The notes beneath the pieces are model-generated. The model ran no database searches. It had not been told where the DNA came from and saw nothing but the letters and a program-made list of their open reading frames with translations. The position numbers were made by a program, and so were the translations under genes. From Acanthacorydalis orientalis (taxonomy: Eukaryota; Arthropoda; Insecta; Megaloptera; Corydalidae): a DNA stretch of 64,000 nucleotides. The first letter of the stretch is position 1. Each line of letters opens with the position of its first letter. The stretch lies in contig CM068321.1 of assembly GCA_034766995.1 (NCBI GenBank), positions 11,893,026-11,957,025 of the forward strand. The letters are read 5' to 3'. Positions 26,943 to 40,058 of the stretch are shown one piece after another.

Positions 26943-27061
26943 AAGATTCAATTTAGGCTTCCACATGAAAATAATAAAAAAATGCTAAATTAAAAAAATC
27001 ATGTTATTTGTTTAATTTTTGCAATTTTTTTAATTTTCATGTGAAATCCAAAATTGAATCA

Positions 27062-27110
<49 letters not shown>

Positions 27111-27112
27111 CT
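26868..27112. repeat. Inverted-repeat element built around two (TA)n arrays
   Basis: A (TA)n array (26889-26940) is bracketed by GAAGCCTAAATCTCCCTATA on the left and TATAGGAAGATTCAATTTAG followed by GCTTCC on the right, which is its imperfect reverse complement. A third related arm at about 27030-27063, TTTTCATGTGAAATCC then AAAATTGAATCACCTATA, again runs into a TA array (27063-27112). It is also the inverse of the second arm (GGCTTCCACATGAAAAT). The TA arrays thus sit at fixed positions within a repeated, palindromic unit. Confidence 0.6.
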
Positions 27113-27299
27113 ATATATACTAAAAATACGTCTATATATATACACATACATATTTTATTAATCATCTGTGTATATGTGTTTATATTTTTGTATCTGCATT
27201 TAGATCTATTTATGTCATAATTTTTCTAAAGATATACGAAAATATACACTGAAAAGGAAAACTTAAATATACATAAACGAACAAATAACAAAATCAAAT

Positions 27300-27560
27300 C
27301 AAACTGTACACACACAAAAACCATTCCGCTTGCGTTTCGAAACGTCCGTCGAACTATTTGAAAATGCAATTAAACTGAAGCAAACACGGTTTCCGTCGCA
27401 TCGAAAGTGGTGAAAATCGGCTCGTGGCGACAACTTTTTGCCCTGCTTTCCGTCTCTTGTGCTCTTGTAACCGTCGTACATCGACAGAATCTCACTCCGT
27501 TAATACTATCGAACAATCCGTGGTCGACACTCAACACAGAACTGGAGTGCTCAAGTGTTG
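27300..27560. promoter_or_regulatory. GC/CpG-rich island, candidate upstream control region
   Basis: About 260 bp with frequent CpG, abruptly different from the TA-rich flanks. It precedes the core-promoter-like motif pair at 27568-27598. The 60-codon minus-strand frame here resembles nothing known to me. Confidence 0.35.
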
Positions 27561-27567
27561 AAGACTA

Positions 27568-27600
27568 CATAAAAAGTCTATGAACAAACGAAATCAGTTC
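27568..27600 (+). promoter_or_regulatory. Possible core promoter (TATA-like plus TCAGTT initiator)
   Basis: CATAAAAAG at 27568-27576 is followed 28 bp later by TCAGTTCG at 27594-27601, a match to the arthropod initiator. No exon could be traced downstream, where a TA array begins within about 20 bp. Confidence 0.3.
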
Positions 27601-27613
27601 GTTAAAATATACA

Positions 27614-27655
<42 letters not shown>

Positions 27656-27896
27656 ATTCGAATAATAAATTTTAAATACTTTTCTACTAATTTGAAAACC
27701 ATTTGTTTAATTGTTTTAAATTTGGAATACTTTACAACAAACTAATACCAGTTTAAACCGTTTGAAAATCATTCGGTTTAACTTTTATTTGGTTTCATCA
27801 AAAGTAATGAACATTTTGTCGATCAATATTAAATAAATGACTTCATTAATTATTTAATTAATTTTATGCTTATTTGACGACCTATTTACTGTAGTT

Positions 27897-27898
<2 letters not shown>

Positions 27899-27992
<94 letters not shown>

Positions 27993-27999
27993 ATGTATA
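27899..27999. repeat. Compound (TA)n microsatellite, ~100 bp
   Basis: TA blocks with GTATGTATG interruptions. Confidence 0.95.
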
Positions 28000-28534
28000 T
28001 ATGTGTATGTGAAAAATGTTACAATGCTAGTATAAGTTGACTATTGTCGTAAAAAATCTCTGTTAAGTTGCCGTGGCCATAAAAATATTCTATGAATTTA
28101 TAGTCATAGTAATACGTGTTACATTCCAGTAAAAACATTTGTCTTATTGCTTTTTATTTATCACTTGTACAGCATACAAAGAAAACTTTATACAAAATAT
28201 CAATATGTTATTGTACACAGTTTGAAACTTTAGATACAAAACTATATTTGTAAACTATTTTTGATAAGATATTAAATAAAGAAATACATTCTATCCAGTA
28301 TTTACCGTATACAGCAGAATAGTTTAATGGTTTATGTATAATAAAAAAACAACAAAAACATTTTTATCTGCATTCTGTATGTTTTTTATGAAGATTTTTG
28401 TAAAGTGTATACAGAACTTTTTAATGTTAGCGAACATTCATAACTCATTCAATTCAATTTATAAACAATATTAATAAAACATATTTCAATCACAATGTAG
28501 TTCTATCATTGTAGATAAAAACATTTTTTAGATA
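28000..28534. other. AT-rich non-coding DNA
   Basis: Nothing recognised. Confidence 0.55.
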
Positions 28535-28800
28535 AATTTTTCAATTATTTCTTAAAGTATTAAATTTTTACAGATAAAAAAAGTCAATAAATAATTATTA
28601 ACCGTTATTAAATATTATTAATGAAAATTTCTATGGTGATGTTATTAAACCACCCTCAGATCGTCAAGTAGAGAGTACCTTATCATTAGCGTTATAAATA
28701 TTATAACATCGTCACAAAATCCGCTAAAACAACAATCAAAAAGTGTAAATAATTTATTATTGACCTTTCAATCAAAAGGATTTTTTATGCTTCATGTGAT
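28535..28800. repeat. Foldback-family element, copy E (diverged)
   Basis: The left arm has AAAGTCAATAAATAATTATT and an ATGGTGATGTTATTAAACC centre. The right arm has AATAATTTATTATTGACCTT in inverse relation to it. It is more decayed than copies A, B and D, and its ends are approximate. Confidence 0.4.
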
Positions 28801-29179
28801 GAATGGAAAATACATTTTTAAAAAATATTTCTATACTGAATTGCTTACCTTTCATACATTATTTATTCTTCATACACGACATTTTTTTTATAAAATTGTT
28901 TATTGTTTATTTTGATTGGAACTGTGTATTTTTATTGTGATTCGGCGAATTTCAGAGTGTAGAGTTACTGAAAAATTACATCAAGGTGATAATTCTGTCA
29001 AGCTTTATTTTTTCAACAATTTTATTCAATCATTTCTTATTTCAAAATTAAGAATAACTTATTCCATTAAAGTTATTATAAAAATAGAGCTTTAAATTAC
29101 AGAAAAGTCTCTATAAATAATAAGCCAAATTTCTCAAAGCTTTGTAAATCGTTCGTTACAAATATTATTATGCTCTTCA

Positions 29180-29640
29180 AACTGTCTTCCATAAAATCTT
29201 GGTGTTGCACGCAGACTCTTCAGGGTCAAAATTAAAACCAAACCAAAACCAGGTTCTATGAGTCAAAACCAAAATTCGAAATAATTTTCAAAGAACAAGT
29301 CCAAATAACTAAAATTCAAAATAATTAATCCAAAATAATTTCTTTTATTTCTATAAATACCTATTATTATACAGTAAACCTGTATTTATACCTATTATGT
29401 AGTAAAACTGTATTTATGAGTACACATTACGACTCCGCACAATCAGATGACACATGATGACTCCGCACAGTAAATAATAAAATTTGTAAGATGGCAGATT
29501 TTCTTAACTTGGGAGGTGCGCATCTTAAGTTTTCTGGGGACAGTAGTGGTTTCGCAAAAAAATCATAATTTAAGGGTCCCGTGAGTCGACAATGTTTGAA
29601 GACTTCTGTTCTAATTATACCCTATAAATATTATATTTTA
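29180..29640. repeat. Unclassified repetitive segment with short internal duplications
   Basis: The segment contains an A-rich AAAACCAAA/CAAAATAATT repeat-like tract, a duplicated 'ACCTATTAT...AGTAAA(A)CTGTATTTAT' unit (29360-29415) and two copies of GACTCCGCACA (29430-29470). A GC-richer end then carries GGGTCCCGTGAGTCGAC. Composition and duplications suggest old transposon sequence. No protein or terminal repeats were found. Confidence 0.35.
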
Positions 29641-29664
29641 TGCAAATAGTTATTTTTAGTAGTA

Positions 29665-29825
29665 TTTAAGTTTTTCTGTACCTTAACGCTATGAAGATAT
29701 GGCATCAATAACTAAATATGTGTAATAATCAAATACTATCAATAATCATCATTAAAAAAATTTAGTCATTAAAAAATATTGTGGTTTATGATGCGAAAGA
29801 AAATTTATTTGTAAAAACTAATTTA
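29665..29825. repeat. Foldback-family fragment, copy F (one arm)
   Basis: Reading the minus strand gives ATAAACCACAATATTTTTTA, then GATGATTATTGATA, TTGATGCCATATC and GGTACAGAAAAA. These are the same order of motifs as the left arms of copies B and D. Only one arm was recognised. Confidence 0.5.
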
Positions 29826-29881
29826 GACACAATGTTTTAACTGTATTATAACAATTATGAGTTCAATAAAAATAATGTCTA

Positions 29882-29884
<3 letters not shown>

Positions 29885-29960
<76 letters not shown>
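29885..29960. repeat. (TA)n microsatellite, ~76 bp
   Basis: Uninterrupted TA run. Confidence 0.95.
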
Positions 29961-29962
<2 letters not shown>

Positions 29963-30480
29963 TATAATACATGCTTATTTATTTTTGTAGTGATCAATGC
30001 CAAATATTTTTGATATTATTCAGAACAGTGTGTTTTATTTATTAATTATTTCAAATGTCACATTTTTCAAGTGATTTGTACAAAAATTACTAAAAGTTAA
30101 TATTTGTTTTAATTTGAAACAACCGAATATTTAAATTTACTTTATCTATAATTATATATATATATATATATATATATAAATGTGAAATGAAAATGAATGT
30201 CATGTAAAATTTCTTCAGAGACCATATAATTATGCAGAGAGGTTATTAGACATTATTTCAAAGTAACCTCTCTAAACAGTAATAAACTCATCCAAATATT
30301 ACTGGTACAACAATAAACACAGTTTTACTTTTCCTTGTATGGATATGTTTTATAGTAACCATTATAATTTTTAATGGCATCATAACAAGTCAACGACTTT
30401 TAATTAGTCGCTTCTAATATTGTACCATTTTTACAGATATAAATTTTATTAAAATATTCTCACTTTTTCATTCTCGAAGG

Positions 30481-30522
<42 letters not shown>

Positions 30523-30993
30523 GTGTATTTACATATATAAAATTATTAAGTATTCCACGTATAACGTGCTACTTGGTCATTCCATCAAGCACTAAATTCA
30601 ATTTGCATACGAGTGGAAACAAAACGGTTCTAATCGAAATAAATAGAACGAACGTATAAATAAACTAACTCGTTATAATGTGAATTTAATTCACACATTA
30701 AAGGAATGTCTTTTGAAAAAAAAATAAATGTTATTTCAAATGTGTTTAACATAAATGGACGCCAGTCATGCGAATATTCTCTTGATATTTTTTGTTTTTT
30801 TATTATGTACATAATGCGTATTTTTATATTCGATTTTCGGGAAATAAATTTGCATTCATTTTAATCGCTTTATTCATTTTAAAGTAACGTACATTGGCGT
30901 AGTTTATTAACGACGGTATTATATTTTTCATTTTTAATTTACATATGAAAACTTTCTAAATTTACTGATTTGTACACTTTCATTATCGATTTA

Positions 30994-31001
<8 letters not shown>
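29961..31001. other. AT-rich non-coding DNA
   Basis: TA arrays at about 30154-30178 and 30486-30520; nothing else recognised. Confidence 0.55.

Positions 31002-31084
<83 letters not shown>
31002..31084. repeat. (TA)n microsatellite, ~83 bp
   Basis: Uninterrupted TA run. Confidence 0.95.
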
Positions 31085-31086
<2 letters not shown>

Positions 31087-32159
31087 TGCGCCCTATTAAC
31101 GACGGTAGAATAATAAGTTAATATTTTTAATTACTTACATTACTTTTTCCATTTCAAAAAAAAATAATCCCACAAAAATTTATAGAAATCTGAAATTAGT
31201 AATAAACAATGTATATATATATATATATATATACACATTTAAGTACATACAAGAATATCAAAAAAAACTAAAATGTATAAAAAAGAAATATATTATTTTA
31301 ATGAAAAAAAATATTTTGGTTTAATTTTTTTTATAAATTTCAGTCTAAAGAATATTTTATTAATTCAAATTAATAGGTGCTATGATTGTTTGATAAAAGT
31401 ATTATTAAAAATTAATATCAATAAAATTTATGTTAGTGTTTGTTTACAATGAATTTTTTTATTATGCGGTACAAGTTGAAAACGCATGGAGAAAGCAAAG
31501 AAACTATGTAAAGTGAATAATGAAGTTAGTTTATTTAGGAGTGCAAGTTCATAAGACTTTGTCGACCAGTTCAGAAGTTATTGCCGCATATTTGTTAGAT
31601 GAGTTCAACAAAATACTGCGTTAATAATGCTTGAAAATATTTACAATGATTTTGGTAGGAGTATAATAAAATTGTACAGAAAATTTTCGTATTCAAATAC
31701 CTTAAAATAATTTTCAATATTAAACAAATCGATAGTATATATAAAAAATAATTTAAATACATACTTTTATATCTTTTCTATCATTTTAAATTTGTATTTT
31801 ATACTAATAAATACTTTTCAGACATATAGCATTGTTCGATTTTCATATTCTTCACATTTAAATAGAAAAGTGTCTTCTAAATTTTCATATCTTGGCGTCA
31901 ATTCCTTTAAATATTTATGAGCAGCCTATTTACGTCTCTCATTTTCAGTACCAGCGTTTCCAATACAATTATTCTTCATGCTGTTTCCTTTAACTAACAA
32001 GTAGTTTAATTTAAAGTTATTCCTTGTTTCCATTTTTAATTAACATTTTTATTACTGAAGTGTTAAATTACAATGATATATAAATTCAAATTATTTTACC
32101 ATAAATCACTGAAAAAACTAGAAAAAATAACAAAAAATTTGAGAAAAGGGAATACCATG
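31085..32159. other. AT-rich non-coding DNA
   Basis: A short TA array at 31211-31232. No gene recognised. Confidence 0.55.
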
Positions 32160-32208
<49 letters not shown>

Positions 32209-32211
32209 TCG

Positions 32212-32244
<33 letters not shown>

Positions 32245-32252
32245 ATATGTAC

Positions 32253-32293
<41 letters not shown>

Positions 32294-32296
32294 TAC
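32160..32296. repeat. Compound (TA)n microsatellite, ~137 bp
   Basis: TA blocks broken by CTCGTATATG, GTATATG and GTACAT steps. Confidence 0.95.
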
Positions 32297-32547
32297 ACTT
32301 AAACGTAGTTACATGAACAAATTAATATTAAATTAGTTCAGACTACTTTTTATTTGCGAAAAAACTCTTCCTGTAATTTGTATAATGGGTTTTTTAATAG
32401 TTTGATTAAAAAATACTGAATTTGATTAAAGGAAATATTCTCACCGGATGCATTTAAGACACACATTGATTATATGTATACGTACAATAATTTCATTTAA
32501 AATCGATGACATGTATTCATTTATACATATTTTCATTTACATATGTG

Positions 32548-32654
<107 letters not shown>

Positions 32655-33129
32655 CATGAAATTTCAAGTAATATTGAATAATTGCTATTTGTGAATTCGC
32701 ATGTACAAAAATATTTTTGCTAAAAATAATTAAAAATATAAAGTCAATTTATTTATCAACAATTTTATCTTGTTTATTTAATTTATGTCGTTTTATTTCT
32801 TATTTTATTTTTTTTAATCTTATGCTCATTCAAATCGCAATGCTTGTTATAGTTTTTTTAAATCCAGTTTTGGAATTTATCAGATAGTTTGGATTTGTTG
32901 ATTTATTTTTATGTTTGTAGTTGAAAATCAACTATATTTATTTTATTTCTTGTAAAATCATGGACCCCATCAACTCAGTCATACTACGAGTATCGAACAG
33001 TGAGCTTCACAACTCTGTTTATTCACATATTATGAACGTAATTCGAGTCAGAAATTTTCTTATAGTTTTGATCATTATTACGTAAGTAGATATAATAATA
33101 ATATCTACATAATTCAGTTAGTAGAGCTC

Positions 33130-33420
33130 CATCATATTATTAAAGCTGCCCTTTTACTGACCGTCATTTATTGAACAAAACATAAATGACTTGCCAACAA
33201 CTATGAGTTCTCCTCTTCCGGCACAAACAGTTTGGGCATCTTGTGTCACCTATACTCAGTGACGAATCGTTCTTGTGTAGTGCAAATATAAATGCGTTTC
33301 CATTCCCTTCAGCCATTCTATACAGTTAGCGCCCTTATTCACTGTAAAACAAGCCGATTACTAAAATCCACAGTGCGGGACGATATTTCGCACCAGACAG
33401 TGTGTATCCGCGATTAAATG
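33130..33420 (-). other. GC-richer segment, possibly decayed transposon coding sequence
   Basis: On the minus strand a 46-codon frame (start ATG near 33320) contains GNAFIFALHKNDSSL followed by RCPNCLCRKRRTH. The Cys-x-x-Cys...His arrangement after a 'gxxxafL' stretch recalls the C-terminal zinc-knuckle region of R1/CR1-type LINEs, but the match is weak. On the plus strand a TATAAAT (33287-33293) might mark a promoter instead. Neither reading is secure. Confidence 0.2.
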
Positions 33421-33682
33421 CATACACTGCTTTGAAGTGGTTTATATACCTGGTTTTTATGGGTGTGGTTTATTTATAACTGTGAATATGAATTCTGTTT
33501 CTCTCTTTATTTATTCGTTCAATACGTTGTTCGGAGATTTTTACTTCATAAATTTCTAAATTTTCGATTATATTCATATTGAGTATATTTTTTATTATTT
33601 ATACGATACTCTTTTTATTACCGAAATCATGTTCTTTTGTAAATAATAATTTGATATATATATATATATATATATGTGTGTG

Positions 33683-33718
<36 letters not shown>

Positions 33719-33724
33719 TTCCTA

Positions 33725-33974
33725 CAGATAACCCTTGTATAACGCGGAAGTTAGGTTTTGGAAAAATGTCTTATAAAAATCTCGTTATGCGAAACTGATA
33801 CGTTGTACAACCATTCATCAAATTAACACTTCCACGAATTTGTATTTTTGTGATTGTAAATGTCTATAGGCCGCGTTCTGAGAAACTGTAGAACGCGTTA
33901 TGAAAGAATTGTTATAATTTACTATAATCGAAACCGGTATATATATAAGTATCTCATTATACGAAGATTACCTG
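33725..33974. mobile_element. Mariner-type MITE, 250 bp, flanked by TA
   Basis: The ends are inverted repeats: CAGATAACCCTTGTATAACG on the left and, in reverse complement, CAGGTAATCTTCGTATAATG on the right. They agree at 15 of 20 positions and every difference is a transition. Each end abuts TA, the target duplicated by Tc1/mariner elements. The interior repeats CGTTAT-type words and has no coding capacity, so movement would have depended on a transposase supplied elsewhere. Confidence 0.75.
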
Positions 33975-34386
33975 TATATATATATACATACATACATAAA
34001 TATATAATGATAATTCTAAAACAAAATTAAAAGTATAACTATTTTTATTTATTTATTATGAAACATGTAATATTAATGTTAAATATATTACTTATAAATA
34101 AAGTTAGCACATTTTGTATACATTCATAACATACAAATTGTCATTATAACTTATAGGTATATTTTTAGTAACACACATTATTACAGTTAAGTATCCAGCC
34201 TTGAACATATTTGATATATTTTTCAACCTTTTCAATTCTATAAAATTATTAAAATTTCCAGATTATTCAGATAATTTTTCTCTCTCTCCTATTTAACTAT
34301 AAAAAGTATCGATAGGCTTATACGAGCTTCATATTTCCCTCAGAATTTGCAATAATTTTTCCTCTAGTCTCACAATTATATAATTA

Positions 34387-34399
34387 CATACACACACAC

Positions 34400-34446
<47 letters not shown>

Positions 34447-34468
34447 GTATATATATATATATTTTATG

Positions 34469-34556
<88 letters not shown>
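34387..34556. repeat. Compound (TA)n microsatellite, ~170 bp
   Basis: The longest TA-dominated tract in the window, interrupted by ACATATA, TTATGTA and a terminal GTATGTGTGTG. Confidence 0.95.
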
Positions 34557-34559
<3 letters not shown>

Positions 34560-34779
34560 ATGTAATTCGATAAAAGAACATACTAAGATGCATACCTTTT
34601 ATCAATTTCCAGTAATATCAATAACATGCGTATTGAATTGAAATGATAAAAGAGATCAAATCTTAAGCTTGAATTGTTCATATATGTATATTATGTTAGT
34701 TAAGATTACAACCGTTCGATGAAATTTCAATAATAATTTTAAAGTGATAATCCTAAGACTCGCTACCATAAATAACGTA

Positions 34780-34834
<55 letters not shown>

Positions 34835-35073
34835 CGGATATTACATTATAAATTATTAATACTCTTACATACAGCCTCTGAAACATATTCTAAATGAAAC
34901 TAATTTTAAGTATATTTAAACATGTGAATAAGATTGAAGAAATTTGCTTAAATATTAGATATTTTTCATACTAAAATATTATTTGTACGTATCATATTTT
35001 ATATCAACATATACGTGGATATCAGATAAATCCACATAATATATGTATATTTGTAGTTACACACATACACACA

Positions 35074-35077
<4 letters not shown>

Positions 35078-35139
<62 letters not shown>
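35078..35139. repeat. (TA)n microsatellite, ~62 bp
   Basis: Uninterrupted TA run. Confidence 0.95.
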
Positions 35140-35143
<4 letters not shown>

Positions 35144-35360
35144 TTTATCAAAAGATAATATGCAATTGAGTTATTTTAGACTTAGGTAAGTTACACTGAG
35201 TTTAATTAGGCAAAACTAAATAGATTGTGCATTGAGCGAGAGAACATTGAAAACAACCGGATACTGCATGCTGAACGAATAATTAAAAAGTACATTTATT
35301 TTCACATGAGGTATCGTGTTCTAATTTATAATCAACTGAATATGAGTAATTCAAACTATG

Positions 35361-35405
35361 TATAATAATATTCCATCTATATATATATATATATAGATGG
35401 AATAT

Positions 35406-35412
<7 letters not shown>
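35361..35412. repeat. Perfect palindrome with (TA)9 centre
   Basis: The arms TATAATAATATTCCATC (35361-35377) and GATGGAATATTATTATA (35396-35412) are exact reverse complements around 18 bp of TA. The whole 52 bp is self-complementary, and a second TA array follows at once (to about 35453). Confidence 0.9.
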
Positions 35413-35456
<44 letters not shown>

Positions 35457-35459
35457 AGG

Positions 35460-37996
35460 CCAATGGGTTATAAAATGAAAATGAATAGTAATTGTCGGTT
35501 TTATTTGCTTCGCGGTATTTTTTATTACTATAATTTGTGTTCTATATAAAGTCGAAAATATACTGAATGCTATTTAGAGAGCAGTGAATCTGTATAACGG
35601 TTATGATAATTACACTTTATTTAAAATAGTTTAAAAAAAAGCAATTGCTTCTCGTGTGTCAGTATCTTGCTGATAAGTTTTAATTATTTGCAATATTATC
35701 TTTTCAGTGCTGCTGCACAGTAAAATAAAAATGTATGTTTACTGATTTTATTTTCTTGTTAATGAATAATAAAAATAAACGAAATTTTTCGAATTACGTT
35801 TACAAATATATAAAAACAATGTAAATCGTAATGCAGAACTATCTAAATCTAATAAATCTAAAAATAACTTTTTATTTATATTATAAAAATATTTTTGTTT
35901 AGTATTGAAATATTATACAGGAATGTATATTCGTTTCGCAAATATGTTTTATTAATTGAATTTTTTGATAGAAATATACATGTTCAATTTATCTAATAAT
36001 ACTATTCTAGATAATAATATTATCTAGAAAAATATGAAACTACAGAATATATGAGTGAGTATTTCTCTCCCCCTCTATCTCTCTCTCTATCAATATATAT
36101 ATATATATATACACATATATATATATATATATATATGGTTTTCTCTTCCAATTAAATGAATTATATGAAATGAATGACTAGGATAGAATATAATTTCTGA
36201 AAAATAAATATCTTTGTATATTATGAATTATAAATTAATTTTATCATCCTGTATGCCATAAATTAAAATGGTCGAATGAGTAACTTCATATTGTTTTTTA
36301 TATTGATACTAACTTTATTACTGCATAATGAGAATAAATTATCTTTAATTAAAACTATATAAATAAAATCTGTGTCTACATGTAAAAAGCTATGTTTTTT
36401 ATGAAAATATTCTGGGCTTCAACAAGATTAAATAGTTTGAGAAATAGAAATAATTTATACGTACTCAATGTTTTAATGTATTCATTTTTTGTTAATTTTA
36501 TCAATTTGAAAATGTAATACGTTTTGAATTGATAAATTGTACTGCATTTGTGTTATATAAACAGATAGCGTAGTTTTGAAAATGTAGAATCTAAATGTAT
36601 TTAAAATAGTATATTGTATTCAATTCAGTAGTTAATAGTTGTTATGGATCTAGAAGTATTCATCATTATTTCAAGCTCATATTCTAATAAATTAATAGAA
36701 GATCTTGAATGAGAATACGAAAAGTTATTATTGAAATATCCACAAAATATTAATGGTATTTGATGAACTTTTTAGCATAATTGTTGTAAAATGCGGATCC
36801 CTTAATTATGTAATGAAGTAAAAGAAATGGATGAATTTAATGTATTTTATTCTTTGATTAAGAAAAATGTATCTATTTATCTACAATCTTTCTTGAACTT
36901 TATGTAGATGATCATCCACAAATATTTTTTATATTTTAAACTTAAACTGGAAGAACTAAAATTTACTTATGTAATATTTAATGGCTACGCTTGCTATTTA
37001 CTCTACCAAGTTAAGGTCTATATTTGAGATAAGAGAAAGAAGTAATAAGAACAGCAGATATATAAATTTAGAGACTAGTTGAAATAACCTAAACATTTTT
37101 ATTTTGTATTTTCTTTACAAACCCAGTTTTATTTTAATCTGGAATTTTAAATGGTTCCGCGAAGGATATTTTCATATCAAAATGAGGGTAAAGTCCAATG
37201 TCAAAAAATATTTTACTTCTATCAAAAGTCCTCTTTTATGGTATAAAATTTTGCGCACCTATTTAACTTTTTTAAAATACTGATTATAAAAAGAAATAAA
37301 TAATAAAATCTAATTCATCATACTGTAGTATTATATTCAGCAAAAAAAGAAGATATAAATCTAATTGCATTTTAGTAAAACTGTGAATAGTTAAGAGTAG
37401 TAGATAAGTAGTCGATAGTTAAAAGTAAGTGAAACAATCAAACAAGTAAACATAATTGTATAATGATTAATATTAAGGAGTAACTGATGTTAATTTCAAA
37501 TTATATTAGGTGTTCAGAAAGGACAATTACTGAACATCAATCTGTAATAGGTTTTTTTATGAAAATAAAACATTTGAGTAACATAACTTAAGTGTGTAGA
37601 TTTCTTGGTATGGAAGTATATCAGTGTTTAGCAAATTTGTTAATTATTAAATTTAGAAATTAATAATAATATTAAATAGTAATCGAATAATAATAATGAG
37701 TTTTGTTAAATTAAAATGAATAGTTAAAAACGTATTAAATATAGACTTAAATATCCATTTATTCATTAACGTGATTGATGTTAACAATTGATTTATATAG
37801 AGACGTATTTATTGTTAAACACTTAATAATTTTATATGATTATTATAACCAAATACATCTATATTAATAATTAGGAATAGGTTGATGTATTAATTTAATT
37901 TAAATGTTATGTTGCTTACAATACTAAATCAATAACGTCGTTAAATTCGTATCTATTGTAAACTGTATATACACATTCATAGCTACATACATACAT

Positions 37997-38000
<4 letters not shown>
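35460..38000. other. AT-rich non-coding DNA
   Basis: A TA array at 36091-36136 after a TCTCTCTC patch. No gene, RNA or transposon recognised. Confidence 0.55.
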
Positions 38001-38049
<49 letters not shown>

Positions 38050-38513
38050 AATGCTATGTTAGTTTAAAATATTAATTATACTGGTGTTTCATATTACAAA
38101 ATAAATTAAACTATAAAGATAAAAAAACGTATCCGGTTAAAATTTCGTTTTAATATAATGTTGATAATTTATAGATTTTGTTTAATATGTATACGTATAT
38201 AATCATCTTTTTTTATAAAAAAAAAGTTTTTAGAAAACTGATTGGTAAAAAATATCCTGATGGCCTTTCTTTACATTTCTTACTAGAAAAATAAAACTAT
38301 AAATCAATGAAAAGTACGATTTATGTTCATAACTTTGAACGATTATAAAATATATGTGTATAATTAGGATTATAAATATATTTGTCATCTATGGTATAAT
38401 TTGATAATTAAAAATAATTTTCCACGAGGTTTTAAAATACTATGTAATTTAAATTATCGATGGACAAATGTCTCCATTTTCTATCTCTCTCTATATATCT
38501 ATTTATCTATCGA

Positions 38514-38614
<101 letters not shown>

Positions 38615-38881
38615 TAGAATAAATATATATATATTGCCGTTAATACCATTAAGTTCTCATAGCAATTTTATCAAATAACATCATTTTGGTGAAGTGTGCT
38701 TTTATATGTGAATAATAGTTTTACATATGAAAAAATTCCGTTTAATTTTTTTAGATTTTTAAAAATGTATTGATATATTTATATAAATATATATATATAT
38801 AACTTAATGTAATCTCTTAGTTTGAAGGAATTTTTTTCTACTAATAGTTTTTTTAAATAATAAATAAAATATTGTTTATTT

Positions 38882-38924
<43 letters not shown>

Positions 38925-39126
38925 GATTTTCTGTGAATATAAATTTAAAATATTTTTCTTTACGGAGACGTCTAAAACATATATAAATGGAATAAATTTA
39001 TTGAATTGATAGTTGCTATACTCAAATGTTTGAAATATATACACATTTGTAGTTTTGCAAATCACTGATTCAAAATAAACACACATATTTTTGTTGTTTG
39101 TTTAAACACACGCTCATACACACACA

Positions 39127-39127
<1 letters not shown>

Positions 39128-39215
<88 letters not shown>

Positions 39216-39222
39216 GTATATA

Positions 39223-39256
<34 letters not shown>
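39128..39256. repeat. Compound (TA)n microsatellite, ~129 bp
   Basis: TA blocks with ACATATACATA and GTATATATATG interruptions, between CACACA and CATACA flanks. Confidence 0.95.
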
Positions 39257-39259
<3 letters not shown>

Positions 39260-39260
<1 letters not shown>

Positions 39261-39578
39261 AATACATACACATACATACTTAAATGTGATTCATGTTTAT
39301 ACATAAGAGAGTGAAAATAAAACAATTGTTTTATTCTATGACTAATTTTAACATGAACTATAAATTTAGAAAGTGATTAAATTATAATAGTACTTAAATG
39401 ATTTTATTAAATTTATATTCATATTAACACTTGAACCTTATCATAAAATATTTACAGTAGTTTAATGATATAACAAGTAATTAAAATAATAAAAAAAAAA
39501 AACAAATTTAGATTTTTATCGAACTGGAATCGTCTTTCATATAAACTAGTCACTACTGGCAAACTAAACACGTAGTTT

Positions 39579-39629
<51 letters not shown>

Positions 39630-40018
39630 GTTAGTGTGTGCTTCTGTATGCTTAAAACAATATATTGCTTGTATAGCAAACAAATTAGTTCTTTAACCTT
39701 AACGGCGAAATAAATCAAGCGAACTATATAGACCGCTATCTGAAACATCTCTATGAAAAGTTTTTTCAGCATAAAAAATGAAGTGTTTAAGGTAAAAATA
39801 GGGGTGAAAAATGCTGACGTTAATATTTTCTTAAGTCTTTGTTTTAAAGCCGAGCTGATAAGTATGTCAAGTTACGAAGTCGAGTGGGTGACATCAAAAA
39901 AAAAAAGATTGCAGATTACAAAAGTGGCACTTAAATAGATTTTGTCTTTGACAATATTAATTACAACGGATTTTGGTTTTGTAGAGAAAAATTTAAAAAA
40001 AAATCATTTCAAGTGTTA

Positions 40019-40058
<40 letters not shown>

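Noticed and set aside
35170..35192. TAG/GTAAGT as a further recursive splice site
   Set aside because: The donor half is perfect, but the preceding tract is interrupted by purines (TTATTTTAGACTTAG). Too weak to list beside 893/894.
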